This document shows, in pieces, positions 17,449 through 25,278 of a stretch of DNA of 64,000 nt. Positions within the stretch are counted from its first letter, which is position 1. Every line of letters begins with the position of its first letter. A model generated the notes under the pieces. It ran no database searches, was not told the DNA's origin, and saw only the letters and a program-made list of their open reading frames with translations. The translations under genes were made by a program, and so were the position numbers. The DNA is from Aeromonas sp. RU39B. Lineage in GTDB: Bacteria; Pseudomonadota; Gammaproteobacteria; Enterobacterales; Aeromonadaceae. The stretch lies in contig NZ_FTMJ01000007.1 in the NCBI RefSeq assembly GCF_900156095.1, positions 1 through 64,000 of the forward strand, in the 5' to 3' direction.

Positions 17449-17517
17449 GGGAATCGCTCCTTGGGTGAGTGTCAGGAGCGAGTGTGCGGGGCAAAGCTTA
17501 AGAAACCATTAAGTGGA

Positions 17518-17970
17518 TCAGGATAATTTTCCACGTTGCAACCAGCGATCGAGCGCGTTGGCAAAACGCTGACGGTCGGCCTGATTGAGCGGGGCCGGGC
17601 CACCGGTTTGCACGCCGGCCGAGCGCAGCTCTTCCATAAAATTGCGCATCCCGAGGCGGGCCTTGATGGTTTCGCGGGTATAGACCTCACCGCGCGGATT
17701 CAGTGCTTCGCCTCCGGCGCTGATAACCAGATCAGCCAGCGGAATATCGCCAGTGATCACCAGATCGCCCACCACCACCGAGGTGGCGATCAGATGATCC
17801 GCCACGTCGAACCCTTTGGGCACCTGGCGGGTACTCAGCCAGGGAGAAGGGGGCAAACGCAGTGGTGAGTTGGCCACAAATACCGCCGGGATCTGAGTGC
17901 GGTGAGCAGCGCGATAGAGGATCTCCTTGACGGCGACCGGGCAGGCATCGGCATCGACCCAGATGGTCAT
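17518..17970 (-). CDS. YaiI/YqxD family protein (DUF188)
   Basis: A 150-residue cytoplasmic protein beginning [22 protein letters not shown], the hallmark of the UPF0178 family (E. coli YaiI, 152 residues). The acidic DADACP and the later [16 protein letters not shown] and [10 protein letters not shown] resemble PIN-like nuclease folds with clustered aspartates, but activity has not been established. Single gene; no clear partner nearby. Confidence 0.92.
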   Translation of the reverse strand: MTIWVDADACPVAVKEILYRAAHRTQIPAVFVANSPLRLPPSPWLSTRQVPKGFDVADHLIATSVVVGDLVITGDIPLADLVISAGGEALNPRGEVYTRETIKARLGMRNFMEELRSAGVQTGGPAPLNQADRQRFANALDRWLQRGKLS

Positions 17971-18065
17971 GGGCAGGCTCCTTGGAACAAAAGCGCCATC
18001 ATAGCATGGGCTGCCTGCGCTGGCCTTTTTGTGTAAGCTGGGGCCTCACATGTCGAGGAGAATTC

Positions 18066-19031
18066 ATGGATCGCGTACCCGCAGAGACCATCTACCGGCT
18101 GACCCTCAACGGGCAGGGGGGCATGCTACCGCTGGAGGTGGGTGCCGAGATCCCGTCGGATGCAGCCAGCTGGCTCCATTTTGATTACGGCAATCCCGAT
18201 GCCGCCCGCTGGCTGATCAACACGCCTTTGTTGGGTGAGACCGAGCGCGAAGCGCTGCTCGGTCAGAGCAGTCGCCCCAAACTGATTCGACTGGGTGAGA
18301 CCATTTTGCTGATCCTGCGCGGTGTGAATCACAACCAGGGTCATCGCCCTGAAGAGATGGTGGCACTGCGCATCTTTATCACCCCCGATCTCATCATTAG
18401 CAGCCGAAGGCGCCCTCTGTTATCCGAACAGGATGTGTTTGCTGATCTGGGGAAAGGCATCGGCCCGGATAACCCCGCCGACTGGCTGGTGGAGATCTGT
18501 GATGCGCTGACCGACCGGGCCGGTGAGTTTATCGACGGTCTGCATGACGAAATCCTCGAGCTGGAAGAGTCGGTGCTGGCGCGTGAGATGCCGGGTAATG
18601 GTCGGTTGGCGCGCATTCGCAAGCAGCTCATCATGATTCGCCGTTACCTGTCGCCCCAGCGCGATCTGGTGGCGCGTCTGGCCAACGAAAAGATCAGCTG
18701 GCTGGAAGAGGATGATCGGCGCCGCCTGCTCGATATTGCCGACCGGCTTCGGCGCTGGCTCGATGATCTTGATGCCGGGGTGGCGCGCACTGCCGTGTTG
18801 GCCGACGAGATCAATAATCTGATGGCGGAAGCCACCAACCGGCGAGCCTATCAGATGTCGATAATGGCGCTGCTGTTCCTGCCTGCTTCGTTTCTGACCG
18901 GTCTGTTTGGCATCAATCTCGGTGGCATGCCGGGGGCGAATAGCCCAACGGCCTTCTGGGTCTTCTGCATCTCATTGCTGGGGCTGGCTGTGGCGTTGGC
19001 GGTCTGGCTTAAGTTACGGCGTTGGTGGTAG
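18066..19031 (+). CDS. zntB: Zinc transporter ZntB (CorA family)
   Basis: A 321-residue CorA-fold protein with a large N-terminal cytoplasmic funnel domain and two C-terminal membrane helices. Between them is GLFGINLGGMPG near residue 286; the GIN signature separates ZntB from Mg-transporting CorA (GMN). E. coli ZntB (327 residues) moves zinc with protons. GGAG lies five bases upstream of the ATG at 18066; the upstream extension is not needed. It is followed eight bases later by a small MscS-like channel, likely the same transcript. Confidence 0.9.
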   Translation: MDRVPAETIYRLTLNGQGGMLPLEVGAEIPSDAASWLHFDYGNPDAARWLINTPLLGETEREALLGQSSRPKLIRLGETILLILRGVNHNQGHRPEEMVALRIFITPDLIISSRRRPLLSEQDVFADLGKGIGPDNPADWLVEICDALTDRAGEFIDGLHDEILELEESVLAREMPGNGRLARIRKQLIMIRRYLSPQRDLVARLANEKISWLEEDDRRRLLDIADRLRRWLDDLDAGVARTAVLADEINNLMAEATNRRAYQMSIMALLFLPASFLTGLFGINLGGMPGANSPTAFWVFCISLLGLAVALAVWLKLRRWW

Positions 19032-19039
19032 GAGAGCCC

Positions 19040-19555
19040 ATGACTGCTTGGTACTCGTTTGGTCTAACTCTGCTGCTGATCGCCGCGCACATGGGGCTTC
19101 GTCATCTTATTCACCGCAGCCTGATTGCCATCGGCCAGTCACGGCAGATGAGTGAAACACGGGTCATCTATGTAGAGCACGTGTTCCACTTCCTGCTCGG
19201 CTCAGCGACCCTCTTGGTACTGGCCGGGGTGTGGGGGCTCGATTTTGCCCGGCTGGTGGTGCTCGCCTCTTCCTTCTTTGCCGTGCTCGGAGTGGCCATG
19301 GTGGCGCAGTGGTCGATCCTCTCCAACATCACCGCCAGCATTACCATCTTCTTCGCATTTCCCTACCGGATTGGCGATCGCATTCGCATCCTCGACAAGG
19401 ATGACTCGGTGACCGGAGTGATCAGTGAAATTGGCCTGTTTTACGTGCGCTTACGCAGTGACAACGGCGACAGCGTGACCTACCCGGCCAACCTGTTTTT
19501 GCAAAAACCGGTGCGCAAGCTGGAAGGAATGGACTCGCATTTGTCGGAACAGTAA
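19040..19555 (+). CDS. Small MscS-family mechanosensitive channel
   Basis: A 171-residue protein with three hydrophobic segments and one MscS beta domain. The pore helix region reads FARLVVLASSFFAVLGVAMVAQWS, followed by SNITASITIFFAFPYRIGDRIRI, the typical MscS junction. It lacks the C-terminal alpha-beta vestibule of full MscS (286 residues), so it resembles the minimal members of the family. GGAG precedes the ATG at 19040. It is probably co-transcribed with zntB. Confidence 0.85.
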   Translation: MTAWYSFGLTLLLIAAHMGLRHLIHRSLIAIGQSRQMSETRVIYVEHVFHFLLGSATLLVLAGVWGLDFARLVVLASSFFAVLGVAMVAQWSILSNITASITIFFAFPYRIGDRIRILDKDDSVTGVISEIGLFYVRLRSDNGDSVTYPANLFLQKPVRKLEGMDSHLSEQ

Positions 19556-19578
19556 AAAGCGGCTCCCGAGGGAGCCGC
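19554..19578 (-). terminator. Terminator for the 82-residue gene
   Basis: GCGGCTCCCGAGGGAGCCGC (19559-19578), followed on the minus strand by TTTTTA. It separates convergent genes and may also help end the zntB-mscS transcript. Confidence 0.8.
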
Positions 19579-19586
19579 ACTGCTGT

Positions 19587-19835
19587 TTAGCGATCGTAAA
19601 AACGGTAGAGGTGATCTTCCTGAATGGCGCAGTCTGCCACTTGGTGGACTCGCTCACGGGCATCGGCCACGCAGTTAAAACTGACCGGACAGCCCAGCGT
19701 ATCGGTTAACTCGAAGATGCGGCCACTCACGTCGCGAAATTCGATAAGCCAACCCGGCATGATGGAGTCGCGGATTATCTCAGCCTGATTGAGCGTTCCC
19801 TTGAGATAGAGTGCGTGCAGTTCGCTTGCCGTCAT
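19587..19835 (-). CDS. Uncharacterised 82-residue protein
   Basis: A short soluble protein starting MTASELHALYLKGTLNQAEI and ending QEDHLYRFYDR. It has no signal peptide or membrane segment and no motif that I recognise. A GGGAGG ribosome binding site before the ATG and its own terminator support it being a real gene. Possibly a small regulatory protein, but no function can be assigned. Confidence 0.7.
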   Translation of the reverse strand: MTASELHALYLKGTLNQAEIIRDSIMPGWLIEFRDVSGRIFELTDTLGCPVSFNCVADARERVHQVADCAIQEDHLYRFYDR

Positions 19836-19910
19836 AATGACCTCCCTGGCGCATGACTCTCCCTTATGAGTGTAGCGGGACGCAACGCAGTACGACCACT
19901 GCCGTTCGGG

Positions 19911-20489
19911 TCAGCGCAGCTGCTCCCAGGCCCAGCGCAGGCGGATAAAGGTCTCGGCATCACCGCCCCGATCCGGATGATGGGTCAGTGCCAGCTCACG
20001 CCAGCGGCGGCGAATCGCCTGGCTGTCGGCATCGCTATCCAGTTCAAACAGGCGTAACGCCTCTTCTCGCTTGCTCTGGTCAGGCAGCCGCGCCAGCCGG
20101 CGCCAGAAGTCAGTGAGCAGCGCTTCAATCTCATCGCGATCGGTTTGCCAGAACACGTTCCAGTCCAGGTAATAATCCCGTAGCGGCGATGCCGCTGCTG
20201 GCACTGCCGAAGGCTGATAGGGCAACAGTGCGATATCCAGCGCCTCCAGTTGCAACCACCACCCATCGCCCTGTAACTCCTCCTGCAAACGATAGAGGGC
20301 GTTCATCATCAGAAAATTACAGCGAAACAGCTGCACCTCTGCATCATCCGACAGGCACGGCAGTAGCGCCGCTTTTTGCAACTCACTGTAAAGGTGATGC
20401 ACCTTCCAGCGGCAGCCCGGTTGCTGCAACCGCTCCAGCAGTGGTGCCATCAGGGGGTTATCAGGTTGAGTGGGGAAGGTGGGCGACAT
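19911..20489 (-). CDS. DNAJ-related protein with C-terminal J domain
   Basis: A 192-residue protein. The first ~135 residues match the DNAJ_related N-terminal domain (NPLMAPLLERLQQPG, YSELQ..LP). The last ~55 residues form a compact J domain with the HPD tripeptide in ALTHHPDRGGDAE near residue 172. Such proteins are presumed DnaK co-chaperones that stimulate its ATPase. It is the stand-alone, domain-reversed type (J domain at the C-terminus) found in gammaproteobacteria. No operon partner. Confidence 0.85.
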   Translation of the reverse strand: MSPTFPTQPDNPLMAPLLERLQQPGCRWKVHHLYSELQKAALLPCLSDDAEVQLFRCNFLMMNALYRLQEELQGDGWWLQLEALDIALLPYQPSAVPAAASPLRDYYLDWNVFWQTDRDEIEALLTDFWRRLARLPDQSKREEALRLFELDSDADSQAIRRRWRELALTHHPDRGGDAETFIRLRWAWEQLR

Positions 20490-20581
20490 GGCAAACCTGC
20501 GTTGAAGGACGCTAACAGCCTAGCGGGGAAGAGGTGGGTTGCCAAGGAAGGAGCGGGCAGCCTTGCTGCCCGCTGCAGAGA

Positions 20582-21880
20582 TTACTTGTTGGTGATGGGA
20601 TTACGCACAAACAGACCAAAGCTCAATGCGCCAAGCATCAGCAACGCAGCACCCAGCAAGAAGACGTTGGTGAACTTGCCCGTGGTGTCGAGAATGATAC
20701 CGGTCACGATTGGCGCCGTTGCCGCACCAAGGAAACCACCAAAGTTTTGTATGGAGCCCAAAGAGGCAACCTGTGCCTTGGGAGCAATGTCGGTGGCCAG
20801 TGTCCAGATAGCGCCTTGCGGCATTTGTGAGAAGAAATAGCCGACCGTCAGCAAGGTGATAGCCATCGGAGTGCTGTTTACAAATGGAATCGGAGCGACG
20901 AAGCAAGCGGCCAGCGCAGCACCCAGGACGATGGGGATCTTGCGCGAAGTGATCGCTTTTACGCCACGACGGGTCAGTCGATCTGAAAGCATACCACCGA
21001 CCAGCACACCCAGAATCCCGGCTAGGAATGGGATGGATGCAATCCAGCCTGTTGCCTTCAGGCTAAAGCCCAGACTCTTTTCCAGATAGCTCGGCAGCCA
21101 GGTCAAATATACCCAGATGGTGAACATGATGGAGAAATTGCCCAGAACCATGAACCAAGTGGTGGAGTGCTTGAACAGCGATCCCCAGTTGGCCTGCTGG
21201 CTTTCACTGCTGGAAGGAGTGTTGCGAATGCCCGCATGGATAAGCGCTTCTTCGCGAGCGGTCGGGTCGCGGTAGAATTTTATCCAGGCTAGCAGCAAAG
21301 GAAAACCGAGCAACCCGATGGCAGCAAACATGCCGCGCCAGCCAAACGAGAGTAACAGCACGGTTAGAATAGGAGGTGCGATAGCATTGGCGATCTGTGA
21401 GCCAGTATTGATGATGGACGTGGGCAATCCGCGCTCATTTTTGCCAAACCAGCGGTGAGTGATTTTAATCCCTGAGGTAAAGAATGGTGATTCAGAGATT
21501 CCGAGCATCATGCGCAGGCCATAGAAAAACGTATAGCTGTTGACAAACGCAGCCAACACGGTGAAGCCAGACCACAGCCCGAGTGCACACGAGAACATAC
21601 GACGGGGGCCAAAACGGTCTACCAGCCAGCCCGCGGGCAGGTTAGCCAGTGCATAAGGCCACAGAAAGGCTGACAGGAGCATGCCCATTTCAGTTTGGGA
21701 GAAACCGAATTCTGCAGCAATAGTTGTATTTGCAATACTGAGGTTAGCCCGGTCCAGATAATTGACGACGGCCCCCAGCAGCAAGATCAGAATGATCCCC
21801 CATCGCAGGCGGCCGATATTCCCGGCAGGGATAACCGATTCATTCACCGAATCAGTGTAAGGCGAGGTTGCAGACTTCAT
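20582..21880 (-). CDS. MFS transporter, anion:cation symporter (ACS) family
   Basis: A 432-residue twelve-helix transporter with the ACS signature WGIILILLLGAVVNYLDRAN at helix 1 and WLVDRFGPRRMFSCAL at loop 2-3. ACS members take up hexuronates, glucarate, galactonate and similar sugar acids. It is the last gene of a minus-strand operon after a YhcH-like protein, a DapA-family aldolase and a DeoR-PfkB fusion, so it is probably the uptake step for that pathway. AAGGA upstream of the ATG. The substrate cannot be read from sequence. Confidence 0.88.
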   Translation of the reverse strand: MKSATSPYTDSVNESVIPAGNIGRLRWGIILILLLGAVVNYLDRANLSIANTTIAAEFGFSQTEMGMLLSAFLWPYALANLPAGWLVDRFGPRRMFSCALGLWSGFTVLAAFVNSYTFFYGLRMMLGISESPFFTSGIKITHRWFGKNERGLPTSIINTGSQIANAIAPPILTVLLLSFGWRGMFAAIGLLGFPLLLAWIKFYRDPTAREEALIHAGIRNTPSSSESQQANWGSLFKHSTTWFMVLGNFSIMFTIWVYLTWLPSYLEKSLGFSLKATGWIASIPFLAGILGVLVGGMLSDRLTRRGVKAITSRKIPIVLGAALAACFVAPIPFVNSTPMAITLLTVGYFFSQMPQGAIWTLATDIAPKAQVASLGSIQNFGGFLGAATAPIVTGIILDTTGKFTNVFLLGAALLMLGALSFGLFVRNPITNK

Positions 21881-21885
21881 GATGT

Positions 21886-22368
21886 TTATCCTTCAACAAA
21901 GAGATTTAAATGAATTTTTATAACTGCTTTGCGGATTTTTGCCGGACTAGAAAGGTGACAACACGGTCGATGAACATCATGCGGAAAGAACACAGCAAAC
22001 ATTCCGGGCTCAAGGGCAATCATCGATTCGTTTATAGTGGTGTTATAAAATACGATATCATTATCAGGGCGTCTGTCCTCAACGAGGATATGTTCTGGAT
22101 TACTCCTTGCTACACCGATTACTTCTCTTCCACTTAATAAATACTGAATGTCTACATAGTCAAAATGGGATTCTGCACGCATATCATTCGGCGCAACGGT
22201 TTCCATTTCCTGTAATAGGCAAAACATTTTACCATCTGGCAAAATGTCGTACTTACCCAAGGTTAATTGAGCGAAGTCGGTGGTGGCTATCCACTCTATG
22301 GCTTGGTCAATGACCGGATGAAAAGCATAACGCTCCCTCGCCCAGTCATGGCGATCGCAAACAATCAT
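21886..22368 (-). CDS. YhcH/YjgK/YiaL (EbgC-like) family protein
   Basis: A 160-residue single-domain cupin-like protein. Recognisable blocks are ESHFDYVDIQYLLSGREVIG and MFAVFFPHDVHRPCC, the histidine/glutamate metal site of the family. Members (YhcH with sialic acid genes, EbgC with beta-galactosidase, YiaL with sugar-acid genes) are thought to act as anomerases or isomerases on open or acid sugars. It sits five bases before the MFS gene and after the aldolase gene, so it belongs to the same catabolic operon. AAGGAC precedes the ATG. Confidence 0.88.
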   Translation of the reverse strand: MIVCDRHDWARERYAFHPVIDQAIEWIATTDFAQLTLGKYDILPDGKMFCLLQEMETVAPNDMRAESHFDYVDIQYLLSGREVIGVARSNPEHILVEDRRPDNDIVFYNTTINESMIALEPGMFAVFFPHDVHRPCCHLSSPAKIRKAVIKIHLNLFVEG

Positions 22369-22416
22369 GGTATGTCCTTATTCAGAAGGGGCAGAAGAGT
22401 ATCTGCCCCAATATTT

Positions 22417-23340
22417 TTAGCGGGTCAGGCGAGCACTCCAGAGATCACTGCCAGCCTGAATTTGCTCCAGCAATACGCCCAGCCCCCAATATTTCTCAAG
22501 TACGTTATCGCGGGTGACACGGCAATGATCACTGGCAAAAGTTCCCAGACGCTGGTGGTAGACCTTGGCATTCTTCGGATAACCGAGCGTTTCAGTGACG
22601 GCAGCTAGTGACAGGAACAACGATAATTCGTGGGCCAATTGTGGGTGTGCGGCTCCGTGGTGATAGATCCAATGGTAGAGATTGGGATGGAAGTTGGTGA
22701 ACACGCCACTGAATCCCTTCGAACCAGCTTGCATCGCGGGCCAAGCAATTGCAGCGTTGGCATTGATCACATGCAGCGGGGTGCCTTGAGCCAGTTTGAC
22801 CCGACGCTCTACAGTTGGCAGATCGCAGCTGACATCCTTGAGCACGACAAATCGACCGCTATTGGCGCAGAAGCTGAATTCAGCATCACTCAGCAGACGG
22901 CGCCATGGCGCCGGACACTCATACAAGCCTAATGGCAGCTCAGCCGGCAAGGCATCCATCAATGTTTGCAGTGTTGACAGGAAGGTCTCGGTACCCTTGT
23001 TTTCCGGATCAAGGTGATTGGTCACCAGGACCAGCGCATCAATGCCAGTGGTTGCCATGGCAGTAAGCTCGGCAATTTGCTGGTCGAGCGGATCGCTGAT
23101 ATGCCCAGATGCGATAACAGGGATGCGTCCTGCGACGTGAGCGACCACAAAGCGAGCCAGTTCAACACGCTCTTCCAGAGTTAGGAAGAGCATTTCACTT
23201 GACTGGCAAACAGCAAACAGCGCATCCACACCTTGCTCCAGATACCAGTCTATCAGGCGGGCCAGCCCCGGATAATCAATCTGATTGTCACTTGTGAAGG
23301 GGGTCAGCATGACCGGTACGATACCCTCGATCGCTTTCAT
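22417..23340 (-). CDS. DapA/NanA-family aldolase or lyase
   Basis: A 307-residue class I aldolase of the DHDPS/N-acetylneuraminate lyase superfamily, with a TIM barrel. The Schiff-base lysine is in RFVVLKDVS near residue 170, and the catalytic tyrosine is expected in GLYECPAPW near residue 140. The usual GTTGE substrate-carboxylate loop is altered to CQSSE (residues about 45-49). This variant loop suggests a substrate different from pyruvate plus aspartate semialdehyde or sialic acid. AGGAG upstream. Within an operon with sugar-acid uptake and a PfkB kinase, a 2-keto-3-deoxy sugar acid is plausible, but this is inference. Confidence 0.85.
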   Translation of the reverse strand: MKAIEGIVPVMLTPFTSDNQIDYPGLARLIDWYLEQGVDALFAVCQSSEMLFLTLEERVELARFVVAHVAGRIPVIASGHISDPLDQQIAELTAMATTGIDALVLVTNHLDPENKGTETFLSTLQTLMDALPAELPLGLYECPAPWRRLLSDAEFSFCANSGRFVVLKDVSCDLPTVERRVKLAQGTPLHVINANAAIAWPAMQAGSKGFSGVFTNFHPNLYHWIYHHGAAHPQLAHELSLFLSLAAVTETLGYPKNAKVYHQRLGTFASDHCRVTRDNVLEKYWGLGVLLEQIQAGSDLWSARLTR

Positions 23341-23385
23341 CTCTTACTCCTGTCAGCAGTGGCTGAACTCAATAAATTCATGGTG

Positions 23386-24588
23386 TTATCTTTGAGCAAG
23401 TCGTATGGCAACCTGCTCGTGGGTCGGCATGTTGGAAGCGCCTTCGCGCTCGACAGCCAGTGAAGCAAAGGCTGCTGCATAGGTCGCAGCCTGAATGATC
23501 GTTTTCCCGTTGGCGATAGCTGCAGCAAACGCGCCGTTAAATGCGTCTCCCGCACCAGTGGTGTCAATACTGACCGCAGGGAATGCAGGTATATGCTTAT
23601 ACTGGTCACTATCAGCAATAAGAGCACCACGCGAACCCATCGTAATGATCACGCGTTGGGCTCCACGCTCGATGATGGTGCGGGCTGCCTCGCGGGCGCT
23701 GGATATATCGATGATGTCTATTCCAGAAAGCAGTGAGGCTTCTGTCTCGTTGGGCGTTAATACATCGATATAGGGCAACAAATCGACGACTTCACTGGCG
23801 TAGGGAGCCGGGTTCATCACCACCTTTACTCCCAATGTATGGGCTAATTTAATCGCATTGAGAGTGGCGGGAAAATTGTTCTCCAGCTGAACCAGCAGCA
23901 CATCTGCCTGCGAAAGCTCATGAGTCATCTCAGCAATCTCGTCATCACTCAGTGTTTTGTTGGCGCCGGGATAGATGGCAATCATGTTTTCGCCATCTTG
24001 TTGTGAGACGTAAATAATGGCGCTTCCTGTGGGGGCCACTTCTGATTGATAAAGCCTGAAGGAGTGAATATCCGAGGCCGACAAGTGGTCGAAGGCAAAT
24101 TGACTGAATTGGTCTGTTCCAACTTTGGCAACAAAGTGGACGCGGGCTCCGGCCCGACTTGCAGCCATGGCTTGGTTAGCGCCTTTTCCACCAGGTCCCA
24201 GTGTGCTGGCAGTGGCCAGTAGTGACTCGCCCCCTTTTGGAAAACGATCCACTTTGGCGACGATATCTACGTTGAACGAACCGAGAATACAAACGTTGCC
24301 ACGCATCTTTTTGCCTTGTGAACGATGTTGACGTTGTTGTTCCAGACGTTGTAGCAGGACTTCAAAATGACCGCCTGATTCACCGATCAATTTTGCCTGC
24401 ATATTCCGGCGAACAATGATTGCTCCACCATGACAACGTTGTACCAATCCTTTTTTTGCCAAGGCGCCAAGGTCTGAACGAATAGTTTCCCTCGTCACGC
24501 TAAACAGACCAGATAAGGTATCAACCGTTGCTCGTTCATGCTCGTCCAGATAATTTAGAATTTGATTTCTTCTTTCTTCAAGAAACAT
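23386..24588 (-). CDS. DeoR-type HTH fused to a PfkB/ribokinase-family kinase
   Basis: A 400-residue fusion. Residues 1-60 form a DeoR winged helix-turn-helix (EERRNQILNYLDEHERATVD, then VTRETIRSDLGALAKKGLVQ). After a basic linker (about 60-95) comes a complete ribokinase-like domain starting NVCILGSFNVDIV, with the substrate motif GPGGKGANQA near residue 132, and the catalytic DTTGAGDAFNG near residue 344. The ATG at 24588 has GAGG five bases away and is preferred over one five codons upstream. First gene of the catabolic operon, so it may both phosphorylate the sugar and regulate its own operon. Confidence 0.9.
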   Translation of the reverse strand: MFLEERRNQILNYLDEHERATVDTLSGLFSVTRETIRSDLGALAKKGLVQRCHGGAIIVRRNMQAKLIGESGGHFEVLLQRLEQQRQHRSQGKKMRGNVCILGSFNVDIVAKVDRFPKGGESLLATASTLGPGGKGANQAMAASRAGARVHFVAKVGTDQFSQFAFDHLSASDIHSFRLYQSEVAPTGSAIIYVSQQDGENMIAIYPGANKTLSDDEIAEMTHELSQADVLLVQLENNFPATLNAIKLAHTLGVKVVMNPAPYASEVVDLLPYIDVLTPNETEASLLSGIDIIDISSAREAARTIIERGAQRVIITMGSRGALIADSDQYKHIPAFPAVSIDTTGAGDAFNGAFAAAIANGKTIIQAATYAAAFASLAVEREGASNMPTHEQVAIRLAQR

Positions 24589-25278
24589 AAACACCTCAGC
24601 CATGCAGAAAGATTATGTGAATCAGGTGGCTTGAAAAGTGACTAGATTCTCAGGCTTCGGGCAAAAACAAAAGCAAACAAAAACAAAGCGAGTGTCACAG
24701 AACGGTAGTTTGAAAAGCGTTTTCTATCATTAGTTCATATTATGTAAGCTGTCATTTGTTGGTGCGTTATCTTGAGTTCTTGATTATTTTTTACATCATG
24801 TTCCCACGTAAAAAACATGATTGTTATGTGGCCAAACACTGAATTTTAATGAAAGGTCGGTAATCATTGATATTTAATATATTGATTTTTCAAAGATATA
24901 TCGATTTTGATATGTGGAAAACCGTGGTGTGATGATGTGCTGAGGTTGGTGTAGGGAACGAGGCTCAAATGAAAGTGCTTTCACTGTTCTATTCTCAAGT
25001 ATAGGGCTGGAAGGTGGCACTCTTTCGTGTCGTCACTATGATAGTGAATCGTACTCTTACCTTTTTGGTATTGTGTTAAAAGTTAATTGTGTAAGGGCGT
25101 TATCTCGCATAAGATTGCACCCTTGGATACGAATAATTGATATATTTCATTTTTTAGAAAATGTGATCTGTGTTCAAACCCTCTTTGTAGGCAAAAAACA
25201 AAGTGCTCCGTTAATGCAACAGATGTTGCTTTACGTGGTCTAACCATCGCCTTAACTCATACAAGCGGTTCTCAAGGA
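24589..25278. promoter_or_regulatory. 690-bp AT-rich intergenic region with several symmetric motifs
   Basis: No gene is supported here. It holds the divergent promoters of the DeoR-PfkB operon (left) and the LtaS-like gene (right). Visible motifs: ATCATGTT-N11-AACATGAT (24795-24821), two ATATAT(T/C)GATTTT direct repeats at 24877 and 24896, and GCAACA-GA-TGTTGC (25216-25229). The first is the best candidate operator for the DeoR fusion. Confidence 0.5.
24795..24821. promoter_or_regulatory. Interrupted palindrome, candidate operator
   Basis: ATCATGTT (24795-24802), 11-bp spacer, AACATGAT (24814-24821), perfect 8-bp arms. It lies about 210 bp upstream of the DeoR-PfkB fusion start. DeoR-family and other dimeric HTH regulators bind such repeats. 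The assignment is inference. Confidence 0.4.

Noticed and set aside
20554..20574. GCGGGCAGC/GCTGCCCGC hairpin as a terminator of the ACS transporter operon
   Set aside because: It is a perfect stem just after the stop codon, but no T-run follows on the minus strand; not listed as a terminator.
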